A stretch of 5,202 nt of DNA from Planctomycetes bacterium SM23_32 (GTDB lineage: Bacteria; Planctomycetota; Brocadiia; SM23-32), in the NCBI GenBank assembly GCA_001303885.1, contig LJUE01000225.1, positions 1-5,202 of the forward strand, written 5' to 3'. This document shows positions 1-5,202 of the stretch, piece by piece. The notes below the pieces were generated by a model. The model was not told where the DNA came from and searched no databases. It saw only the letters and a program-made list of their open reading frames with translations. A program made the translations under genes and the position numbers. The first letter of the stretch is position 1. Each line of letters begins with the position of its first letter.

Positions 1-105
1 CATCTTCCCGGCGAGGACAAGGCCCGATACGACCTGAGCCGCCAGCTTGTGCAGCAGACCACCGAAGAACTGCCCGCCCTTGACCGCCGCACGAAGGTGG
101 ACCGT
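1..105 (+). repeat. Tail of an upstream module copy in gene 1
   Basis: The 35 codons at the window edge align without gaps to the end of the next module at an offset of exactly 189 residues. Matches include His/Tyr-Leu, Glu, Tyr/Phe, Thr, Pro and the Lys-Val pair just before the next module. This shows that the array, and therefore the gene, extends upstream of the window. Confidence 0.6.
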
Positions 106-3100
106 GCCGAAGAGCAGCTCGCGGCAGGCATCGCAGCCTGCGAGGCGGGCGACTACCTGGCGGCCAGCCGCTACCTGAAGGCGTCGGCAGGCTTCGACGT
201 CGGCATGGGCTGGCTGGACAACCGCGCTCTGCGCAGGACCCGCGCCAAGGTGGAAGGCACGCTGGACGAGCTGCGGGCCGCCTTCGAGAACGGCAAGCAG
301 CTCTACGCGCAGGGGCAGCTTGAGCAGGCCCGTGCCGCCCTCGCCACGGTGAAGGACAGCCCGTTCAGCATCGGCGCTCAGGAGGTGCAGGAGGCCGAGA
401 AGCTCGTGGCCGCCGTTGACCACGAGATGGCCCAGCAGAAACTGGCCGCCATGGAGGCCCGGCGGCAGGCCGCCGCCGACCTGCTGGCCGGGGCCAAGGC
501 GAACATGGACGCCCAGAACTACCAGGCGGCCTCTGCCGACCTGACCGAGCTGGTCGAGATGACGGACTACCTGAGCCAGGAGCAGGCCGGGCTCTTCCAG
601 GGCCTGTGCGCCGCCCTGCGTGAGGCCACCGGCACGGACCCCACCATGACAGCCGAGGAGAAGGTGGCGGAGGCCGAGCGGCTCTACGAGCAGGGCATGC
701 AGGCCTATGGGGACCAGCAGTTCGCCGACGCCGCGGGGCTGCTGGAGAGAGCGGCCCGCCTCGACGTTGACCTGGGCCGCCGGCGCAACCGCCGGCTGGC
801 CGACAGGCTCCAGGAGGTGCAGCAGACACTGGCCGGGCTGCGGGAGGACCTGGAGCAGGCCGGCGAACTGGTGCAGGGGCATGAGTACGACGAGGCGATC
901 AGGATGCTGCGGGGGATCGAAGCGAGCGGCGTGAACATCGGCGATGAGCAGACGGCCGAAGTCGGCAGTCTGCTGGCCGAGGCGGAACGCCTGCTCGCCG
1001 AGCAGGAAGCACGCCAGGAGCAGCAGCGCCGCGACCGGGCGGCTGAGCTGCTGGTCGCCGCGAAGGAGCTGGCGAATCGGGGAGACCACGTCGCCGCCTC
1101 CGCCAAGCTGAATGAGCTGGCCGCCCTGGAGGAGTACATGACCGAGGCGCAGAGGGACGAGTCGCTGGCCCTCAAGGACGCCATTGCCGGGGCGCTGGAG
1201 GCGGCCGACATCGAGATGCGCCTGAAGCGCGCCCAGGAGCTGGCCGAGCGGGCGGAGCAACTCCTGGCGGCACAGGGCGCCGTGCGGGCCATGGTTGATG
1301 AAGCCGACGCTGCCCTGGCGAAGGGCGATCCGAAGGCTGCCGAGGAGTCCCTTGTGGGGGCCCAGCAGGCGCGGAAGAAACTCGATCTCGCCGCCTCGCC
1401 CACGCTGGCTGAGATGGCGGTCGAGGTGGAGGGGAAGCTGGCGTCCGTGCGCGCCGAGCTGGCGCGCATCGCGCAACGGGAAGCGGCCCAGGCGCAGCTT
1501 GCCGCCCTGGTGGCCGACGCCCGGGGGTTAGCTGCCGACGACCTGCTGGCGGCCGAGCAGAAAGTGGTCGAGTTCCTCGACTTCGCCGAACGGGAAGGGC
1601 TGACGCTCGCTGCCGAGCAGGCGGCGGTGCGCGACGACGTGCGGCAGGCAGTCGAGGCTCGGTACGGACCGGGCCGTCGCCTCCGCCCCGAGCTTTACGT
1701 GGTCACCGAGAAGTACCGCAACCTCGCCCTCGGTAAGCTCATCGCCGCCCAGCGCGAGGCGGCGGAGCAGCAGCAGACGGCCGACGCCCTCGCCGGCCTG
1801 CTGTCGCAGTGCAGGGCCGAGGTGGAAGGCGGGGAACTGGAGCAGGCTCTGAACCGCGCTGAAGCCATCGTGCAGATGGCCGGCGAGGAGCGGCTGGCCG
1901 GGCCGGCCCTGGCGCGGGTGCTGGAGCAGACGGCGTCGTTCCTGGACGCCGAGTTCGAGGGGGCCCTCGCCGCTGCCTATCCCGGCGCCCAGGACGTGGC
2001 CGCTGAGGCCCTGGGGCGCGCGCGTCTGGCTGCCGCGCGCCTGCTGGCCGAGTTCTACCTGGAGGTTAACGCCCCCGAGCTGGCTGAGCCCTACCTCAGG
2101 ATGATCGAGGGCGATCCCGCGTTGGCCGTCTGGGCCAAGGCATCCCTCGCCCAGACTGAGGCGCTCAAGCGCGAGGCCGACCGGGCGCGCCTGGCGCAGG
2201 TGAAGGGCGAGGCCGACCGCGTCCTGCAGCTCGCCCAGCAGCTTCACGACCTGGCCCGCGACGGGCAGTTGGCGAAGGCCCCTGCCGTGCGCCGGGAGCT
2301 GGCCGACGCCCGGCTCACGCTGCAAGTCACGAAGGCCCGCAGCGCACTGGCCCGCGGCGCCTACACGGAGGCTTCCCGGCTGATGGCCGAAGCGTCGCTT
2401 GAGGGCGTCAGCGAGGACGTCGTGGAAGATGCTTACGATCCGGTCAGGGCTCGGCTCGAGAAGCTGAAGATCGTCGCAACGAAGCTCGCGGCAGCCGAGG
2501 CGGCCTTCGAGCCGCTTGACGCCGCCGCCGTCGCCGCACGTTTGCGCGAGGCCGCTGCCGTCCAGGTCGACTCCAAGCCCCTGGGCATCAAGCGCGAGGC
2601 CCTTGCCGGCGCCCTCGACACCGTTCTGGACATGCAGGAGGGCGAGATTGCCCTGCGCGCGCGGGCCGCGGGCCTCGCTGAACGCATCGCCGGCCGCCTG
2701 AGCCAGGTGCAGCTGCGAGAGCAGGCCTGGGAGCAGTACCGCTCTGCCCTCGCCATGTTCCTGGCGGACGAGGAGGGCGCGCAGGCGGCTGCCGCTCAGG
2801 CCGTGGTCTCGGGCGGCCTGCGGGCCTCCGAAGTGGCCACGGCCCGGGAAGTGCAGCAGGCCCTGGCCGGCAGCGCGGAGTCCCCCGACGCCGTAGCGGC
2901 GCAGAGGAAGCTGGCCGACGCGAGGGCCGCCTATGCGCTGGAGAACTACGCCAGGGCCGCCGACCTGCTGGATGAACTGAAGGGCATGCCGGGCTGCGCC
3001 GCCAGCGCGACGATGCAGGCCGATGCCCGCAAGCTGGACGAGCAGATCGCGGGCAAGGAGCAGAAGGCTCGCGAGCTCTACGCCCAGGCCGTCGAGGCCT

Positions 3101-3192
3101 ATGGGGCCCAGGACGTCGACCGCGTGCGCAAGCTCACCCGCAAGCTCAAGGCGGAGTACGCCAACACCAAGACTTACCAGCGCCACCACTGA
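1..3192 (+). CDS. Large TPR-like helical repeat protein, 3' part (5' end outside window)
   Basis: The frame is open from the first base to a TGA at 3190-3192, giving 1063 visible codons. A GTG at position 49 is the first in-window start, but it is unlikely to be real: it has no Shine-Dalgarno, and the 16 codons before it align with the module tail that recurs 189 residues later. The protein is very rich in Ala, Glu, Leu, Gln and Arg, has few aromatics or Cys, and shows no transmembrane segment. It carries about a dozen helical hairpins of the type Gly-Asp/Asn-Tyr-x-x-Ala-x-x-x-Leu (residues counted from the GTG: 34-43, 157-165, 279-287, 345-354, 426-435, 770-779, 965-974), resembling TPR, separated by long charged helices that could be coiled coil. 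The last 23 residues are strongly basic. I recognise no catalytic motif or named family. A scaffold role in the cell envelope is inferred from its likeness to the exported gene 2. The start and any signal peptide lie upstream. Confidence 0.93.
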   Translation, partial: HLPGEDKARYDLSRQLVQQTTEELPALDRRTKVDRAEEQLAAGIAACEAGDYLAASRYLKASAGFDVGMGWLDNRALRRTRAKVEGTLDELRAAFENGKQLYAQGQLEQARAALATVKDSPFSIGAQEVQEAEKLVAAVDHEMAQQKLAAMEARRQAAADLLAGAKANMDAQNYQAASADLTELVEMTDYLSQEQAGLFQGLCAALREATGTDPTMTAEEKVAEAERLYEQGMQAYGDQQFADAAGLLERAARLDVDLGRRRNRRLADRLQEVQQTLAGLREDLEQAGELVQGHEYDEAIRMLRGIEASGVNIGDEQTAEVGSLLAEAERLLAEQEARQEQQRRDRAAELLVAAKELANRGDHVAASAKLNELAALEEYMTEAQRDESLALKDAIAGALEAADIEMRLKRAQELAERAEQLLAAQGAVRAMVDEADAALAKGDPKAAEESLVGAQQARKKLDLAASPTLAEMAVEVEGKLASVRAELARIAQREAAQAQLAALVADARGLAADDLLAAEQKVVEFLDFAEREGLTLAAEQAAVRDDVRQAVEARYGPGRRLRPELYVVTEKYRNLALGKLIAAQREAAEQQQTADALAGLLSQCRAEVEGGELEQALNRAEAIVQMAGEERLAGPALARVLEQTASFLDAEFEGALAAAYPGAQDVAAEALGRARLAAARLLAEFYLEVNAPELAEPYLRMIEGDPALAVWAKASLAQTEALKREADRARLAQVKGEADRVLQLAQQLHDLARDGQLAKAPAVRRELADARLTLQVTKARSALARGAYTEASRLMAEASLEGVSEDVVEDAYDPVRARLEKLKIVATKLAAAEAAFEPLDAAAVAARLREAAAVQVDSKPLGIKREALAGALDTVLDMQEGEIALRARAAGLAERIAGRLSQVQLREQAWEQYRSALAMFLADEEGAQAAAAQAVVSGGLRASEVATAREVQQALAGSAESPDAVAAQRKLADARAAYALENYARAADLLDELKGMPGCAASATMQADARKLDEQIAGKEQKARELYAQAVEAYGAQDVDRVRKLTRKLKAEYANTKTYQRHH
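106..672 (+). repeat. Helical module A of gene 1 (189 residues)
   Basis: Residues 20-208 counted from the GTG at 49. Three hairpins appear in order: the first around GDYLAASRYL, the second around GQLEQARAAL, the third around NYQAASADL. Between the first two lies a conserved stretch reading Phe-Asp-Val-x-x-Gly, Asn-Arg-x-Leu, then VEGTLDELR. Module B follows directly at a 567-bp offset. By eye about 49 of 171 positions are identical with no gap, so the duplication is old at the protein level but its register is fully kept. Confidence 0.8.
673..1206 (+). repeat. Helical module B of gene 1
   Basis: Residues 209-386 counted from the GTG at 49. It repeats the order of module A: hairpin 1 (FADAAGLL), Leu-Asp-Val-x-x-Gly, Asn-Arg-Arg-Leu, a long helix with Val-x-x-Thr-Leu-x-x-Leu-Arg, hairpin 2 (EYDEAIRML), Asn-Ile-Gly, then hairpin 3 (DHVAASAKLNEL). 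The best-conserved block is hairpin 3, where Ala-Ala-Ser-Ala-x-Leu-x-Glu-Leu is shared with module A. Confidence 0.8.
1267..1668 (+). repeat. Shortened module C of gene 1
   Basis: Residues 407-540 counted from the GTG at 49. Hairpin 1 (GDPKAAEESL) and the following VEGKLASVRAEL stand exactly as far apart as in module A: 34 residues from the Gly to the Val. A hairpin-3-like stretch follows (residues 483-540). The hairpin-2 segment seems to be missing, making this copy about 134 residues long. The alignment is by eye. Confidence 0.55.
2326..2877 (+). repeat. Divergent module D of gene 1
   Basis: Residues 760-943 counted from the GTG at 49. Hairpin 1 (GAYTEASRLM) is clear, followed by VRARLEKL in place of VEGTLDEL with a loop about five residues shorter. 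Next come a weak hairpin 2, an Asp-Ser-x-Pro stretch like Asp-Ser-Pro in module A, and a degenerate third hairpin. The overall length of about 184 residues fits the family, but individual matches are weak. Confidence 0.4.
2899..3189 (+). repeat. Truncated C-terminal module E with basic tail
   Basis: Residues 951-1047 counted from the GTG at 49. Hairpin 1 is well formed (ENYARAADLLDEL), then a second hairpin (ELYAQAVEAYGAQDV) closely resembles the opening of module B (RLYEQGMQAYGDQQF). The protein ends soon after, in a Lys/Arg/His-rich tail with a single Glu in the last 23 residues. The array therefore appears to stop partway through a module. Confidence 0.5.
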
Positions 3193-3232
3193 GGAGGCCC
3201 GGGCAGCATCCGGCCGGCAGGTGCGCCTGCAA

Positions 3233-3263
3233 GGGCGCCTGAAGGCCGCCCGGGAAGGTTTTT
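3233..3263 (+). terminator. Possible intrinsic terminator after gene 1
   Basis: GGGCGCC (3233-3239) can pair with GGcCGCCC (3244-3251, one bulged C) around a TGAA loop. A run of five T follows at 3259-3263. The T-run starts seven bases past the stem rather than directly after it, so this is not an ideal terminator. A second small hairpin, GCAGG/CCTGC with a TGCG loop (3217-3230), lies just upstream. Termination here would separate gene 1 from the promoter that follows at once. Confidence 0.45.
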
Positions 3264-3264
3264 C

Positions 3265-3296
3265 TTGACAATGGGGTGGCTTTTCGCCCTAATACT
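3265..3296 (+). promoter_or_regulatory. Sigma-70-type promoter for gene 2
   Basis: A perfect TTGACA lies at 3265-3270. The -10 is less certain: CCTAAT (3288-3293, 17-bp spacer, 4 of 6 matches) or AATACT (3291-3296, 20-bp spacer, 4 of 6). The segment 3256-3299 is clearly more A+T-rich than anything nearby. Transcription would start near 3300-3306, leaving a leader of about 95-100 nt before the gene 2 start. Confidence 0.6.
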
Positions 3297-3305
3297 AACC
3301 GGCTT

Positions 3306-3351
3306 GGCGCCGGTGCGGGAAACTTCTGGGAGCCCTTGTGCTTCCGGCGCC
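3306..3351 (+). promoter_or_regulatory. Structured 5' leader of gene 2
   Basis: GGCGCCGG (3306-3313) and CCGGCGCC (3344-3351) form a perfect 8-bp inverted repeat. Inside it GGGAGC (3328-3333) can pair with GCTTCC (3340-3345, one G-U) around a six-base loop. The outer stem shortened to 6 bp and the inner hairpin can coexist, leaving a 16-base bulge (3312-3327). The fold would lie at or near the predicted 5' end of the transcript. I match it to no known riboswitch. It could be a stabilising 5' hairpin or a regulatory leader. Confidence 0.4.
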
Positions 3352-3390
3352 CGCCCGGCTCGTTCGACGCCGTGACAGGAACAGATGACC

Positions 3391-3395
3391 GGAGG
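3391..3395 (+). promoter_or_regulatory. Shine-Dalgarno of gene 2
   Basis: GGAGG sits six bases before the ATG at 3402. This spacing, with the signal peptide that begins at this ATG, settles the start. The frame is open further upstream with an in-frame GTG at 3372, but that codon has no comparable ribosome site and would place extra residues ahead of the signal peptide. Confidence 0.85.
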
Positions 3396-3401
3396 CCAAG
3401 G

Positions 3402-3479
3402 ATGCTAAGGAAGATCGGGGCGTTGTCTCTCGGCCTGATGTGTGTGATCGCCGTCTGGTCTTTCGCCGGCGTGTCGGCT
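3402..3479 (+). other. Sec signal peptide of gene 2
   Basis: Residues 1-26 show Arg3-Lys4, a hydrophobic core from Ile5 to Val24, and a Val-Ser-Ala site before Ala27-Glu-Glu. Cleavage after Ala26 is most likely, one residue later possible. Cys14 lies in the core, but Gly-Leu-Met-Cys is not a lipobox, so a lipoprotein is unlikely. Confidence 0.9.
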
Positions 3480-5202
3480 GCGGAGGAGGCCCCCACCATC
3501 GGCGAGCTGGAGGCGTTCGCGGGCACCGCGGAGGAACCCGCCGCCGTAGATGTGGACGGCTCCATCGCCGAGGCCGAAGCCAAGCTGGCCGAGGACAAGC
3601 CGTACGTGGCCAGGTCCATGGCCCTCGAACTGCTGAAGCAGGAGCTCACCGCCGCCCAGCGGACCCGCCTCAACAAGGTGGCCGCAGCGGCCGACAAGGC
3701 CATCCAGGGCCAGGCGGCCCAAGCGGCGGCCGCCGCAGAGCCAGAGGTCGCCCCCGCGCTCGTCTCCAAGGCCGACCAGATCCTGGCCGAATACGTCCGC
3801 AAGCTCCAGGTCGAACAGGAGGCCAGGAGGGCCCAGGCCGCCGAGCTGGTCGAAGAAGCCAAGCACCAGCTCTACGTCGAGAACAAGCCGGAGAAGGCCT
3901 ACGAGCTGGCCAAGAAGGCAATGGTTCTCGACCCCGAGAACACCGAGGCCGACGACGTCAAAACCGAGGCCGGCCTGCAGCTGGGCGAGGAGGCCGACAA
4001 GGTCAAGTTCACCGCCGACAAGGAGGTCGTCCTCCAACCGGTCAGGAAACAGGCCGCCCTTCAGGCCCTGGATAACCTGATCGAGAGCGGCAAGGAACTC
4101 AACGCCAAAGGCGAGCACGAGGAGGCCCTCAAGCAGCTTCGCCGCGCGCGGGCCAACGTCTCCGCCCTGTCCGTCTACATGGACATGAGCAGCGAGCGCC
4201 GCCAGGTGGAGAACCTGATAGAGGACGTCCAGGCCGACTATGAGGAGGCAAGGCTCGACCTGGCGCAGACCCAGAAGCAGGAGGCACAGGCCGAGGCCCA
4301 GGAGCAGATTGACCGCATCGCCGACGTGAAGCGCAAGGAGCAGGCGCGCCGCTTCGACGAAGTCACCAAGCTGATCGAAGACACGAACTTCGACGAAGCG
4401 CGGCTGGTCCTGGAGGACATGGGCATGGAGGACCCGGCCGACGAGCTCGTGCCCCTGATGCTCAAGCAGCTCAGCGACGCCGAGAACGACTACGAGATGA
4501 AGCGCATCAACGCCGCGCGTGAACGCGGCGACGTGAAGCTCGGGCAGTGGGAGTCCGAGCGGGAGATGATGCCCGAGGACATATTCAACTACCCGGACAA
4601 GGCGTTCTGGAACGAAGTGGTGCTCAAGCGTCCCGACCTGCCTCAGGCCTGGCGGGAGGACATGGAAGAGCGCACGGGCTCTCTCTACCCCTCGGCGCGC
4701 CTCGCGGTGGAGAGGTCCGCCGAAGACCAGGCGGTCTACGACCACCTGGACGACAGAGTGCCCCTTTCGTTCTCCGAGACGCCTCTGACGAGCGTGGTCG
4801 AGTTCCTCCAGCAGACGACCGAGGTCGAGTACGTCCTGGTGGACAGGGACGCGCTGGCGCTGACGTCGGTGACGCTGACGCGTGAGACGACGCTGCGCAA
4901 CGCCCTGGACCTGATCACCGAGCAGACGGACACGGACTGGAAGGTCGAGCGAGGCGCCGTCAAGATCGGCCCGCCCGAGGCGCTGCGCGACTACCAGTGG
5001 CTCGTCTACCCCGTCCAGGACCTGTTGCTGAGCGTCAGCGACACGGCCACGGTGATCGGGCTCGGCGGGACGTCGGGGCGGGGCGGCATCTCGGGCGGCC
5101 GGGGCGGCTTCACCGGCGGCGGCACGGGCACCAGTACCGGCAGGACGGGCGGAGGGCTGGGCCAGTTTACCCCCGCCGATTTCGACGTCAGCTCGCAGTT
5201 CG
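3402..5202 (+). CDS. Exported TPR-like/STN-domain protein, probably secretin-related (3' end outside window)
   Basis: The frame runs from ATG 3402, without a stop, through 600 codons to the window edge. Residues 1-26 are a Sec signal peptide. Residues 50-220 are charged helix with a TPR-like hairpin at 148-185. Residues 224-345 match the module of gene 1, with coiled-coil-like helix inside. Residues 385-440 form a Trp/Pro-containing connector. Residues 443-525 have the strand-helix-strand-strand-helix-strand-strand pattern of an STN/secretin N0 domain. Then come Tyr-x-Val-x-Asp-Leu-Leu (536-542) and a glycine-rich linker. In known families STN domains occur in secretins and TonB-dependent receptors, acting in the periplasm at the outer membrane. 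Planctomycete proteins with this signature are usually labelled secretin-like. Whether a secretin beta-domain follows cannot be seen here. The role is therefore inferred: an envelope or outer-membrane complex component. Confidence 0.93.
   Translation, partial: MLRKIGALSLGLMCVIAVWSFAGVSAAEEAPTIGELEAFAGTAEEPAAVDVDGSIAEAEAKLAEDKPYVARSMALELLKQELTAAQRTRLNKVAAAADKAIQGQAAQAAAAAEPEVAPALVSKADQILAEYVRKLQVEQEARRAQAAELVEEAKHQLYVENKPEKAYELAKKAMVLDPENTEADDVKTEAGLQLGEEADKVKFTADKEVVLQPVRKQAALQALDNLIESGKELNAKGEHEEALKQLRRARANVSALSVYMDMSSERRQVENLIEDVQADYEEARLDLAQTQKQEAQAEAQEQIDRIADVKRKEQARRFDEVTKLIEDTNFDEARLVLEDMGMEDPADELVPLMLKQLSDAENDYEMKRINAARERGDVKLGQWESEREMMPEDIFNYPDKAFWNEVVLKRPDLPQAWREDMEERTGSLYPSARLAVERSAEDQAVYDHLDDRVPLSFSETPLTSVVEFLQQTTEVEYVLVDRDALALTSVTLTRETTLRNALDLITEQTDTDWKVERGAVKIGPPEALRDYQWLVYPVQDLLLSVSDTATVIGLGGTSGRGGISGGRGGFTGGGTGTSTGRTGGGLGQFTPADFDVSSQF
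4071..4436 (+). repeat. Gene 1-type helical module within gene 2
   Basis: Residues 224-345 of gene 2. Hairpin 1 reads KELNAKGEHEEALKQL, against KELANRGDHVAASAKL in gene 1 module B. It is followed at the expected distance (32 residues instead of 34) by RRQVENLIEDV, against VEGTLDEL in module A. A longer Gln/Glu-rich helix follows, then hairpin 2 reads NFDEARLVLEDM, against EYDEAIRMLRGI. The likeness is seen by eye at protein level and supports common origin of the two proteins. Confidence 0.55.
4728..4976 (+). other. STN/secretin N0-like domain in gene 2
   Basis: Residues 443-525. VPLSFSE begins the first strand, TPLTSVVEFLQQTTE the first helix, VEYVLVD the second strand, SVTLTRE the third, TLRNALDLITEQTD the second helix, and DWKVERGAVKIG a closing beta hairpin. 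The Pro-Leu-x-x-Val-Val-x-Phe-Leu and Leu-x-x-Ala-Leu-Asp-Leu-Ile patterns are typical of the STN family. In secretins such a domain contacts periplasmic or inner-membrane partners, and in TonB-dependent receptors it is a signalling domain. Confidence 0.75.
5058..5162 (+). other. Glycine-rich linker in gene 2
   Basis: Residues 553-587 contain 19 Gly among 35, mixed with Thr, Ser and Arg, and no acidic residue. The linker comes directly after the Asp-Leu-Leu segment that follows the STN-like domain, so it probably forms a flexible link or loop before the next domain, which begins near the window end (TPADFDV). Confidence 0.8.

Noticed and set aside
49..51. GTG as the true start of gene 1
   Set aside because: The frame is open to base 1, no Shine-Dalgarno precedes the GTG, and the preceding 16 codons align with the module repeat, so the gene starts upstream of the window.
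1528..3189. Minus-strand open frame of 553 codons inside gene 1
   Set aside because: It shares codon boundaries exactly with gene 1 and ends only where gene 1 uses a rare TTA Leu codon (1528-1530). In G+C-rich genes TTA, CTA and TCA are scarce, so long antisense frames arise automatically. It has no ribosome site and no domain-like composition.
3306..3351. Known riboswitch (cobalamin or cyclic-di-GMP) in the leader
   Set aside because: The GGTGCGGGAAAC stretch superficially recalls cobalamin elements, but the conserved boxes and the expected length are absent.
3402..3479. Gene 2 as a lipoprotein
   Set aside because: Cys14 is preceded by Gly-Leu-Met rather than a lipobox, and a good signal peptidase I site lies at Val24-Ser-Ala26.
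3146..3862. Minus-strand frame crossing the intergenic gap
   Set aside because: It overlaps the promoter, leader and signal-peptide region of gene 2, is Ser/Ala-rich shadow sequence, and has no recognisable start signal.
3405..4745. Minus-strand open frame of 446 codons inside gene 2
   Set aside because: It is again in exact codon register with the real gene, ending at the CTA codon of Leu2. Its product is a low-information Leu/Gly/Val/His mix mirroring Lys/Gln/Ala/Asp codons, whereas the plus strand has a signal peptide, Shine-Dalgarno and STN-like domain.

Overview
The window looks like chromosomal DNA from a G+C-rich bacterium (about two-thirds G+C or more by eye). The best guess is Planctomycetota or a neighbouring phylum. 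That rests on gene 2, which joins a long helical exported region to an STN/secretin-N0-like domain, then a Tyr-x-Val-x-Asp-Leu-Leu segment and a glycine-rich linker, a combination I associate with planctomycete secretin-like proteins. There is no rRNA, marker protein or mobile element to confirm the taxonomy.

Layout: two plus-strand genes fill the window and both run off an edge. Gene 1 (1-3192) is the 3' part of a very large, Ala/Glu/Leu/Arg-rich helical repeat protein. Gene 2 (3402 to beyond 5202) starts with a clear Sec signal peptide, continues with about 400 residues of TPR-like and coiled-coil helix, and reaches an STN-like domain before it is cut. The 209-bp gap between them holds, in order, a possible terminator hairpin with a T-run, a promoter with a perfect TTGACA box, a leader able to form a compact two-stem RNA, and a strong Shine-Dalgarno. 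Gene 2 therefore probably has its own promoter rather than depending on read-through.

The main observation is internal. Gene 1 is built from a repeated module of about 189 residues. Two successive full modules align by eye without a gap for about 170 positions, and the tail of an earlier module is visible at the very start of the window, in the same register. Degenerate or shortened modules follow. The same module, slightly shorter in one loop, is recognisable in gene 2 ahead of its STN-like domain. The two genes are thus likely related neighbours, sharing an exported helical-repeat scaffold, with gene 2 adding the envelope or secretin-type domain. Functional linkage at the outer membrane is an inference. 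I see no sign of a defence system, CRISPR array, transposon or metabolic operon.
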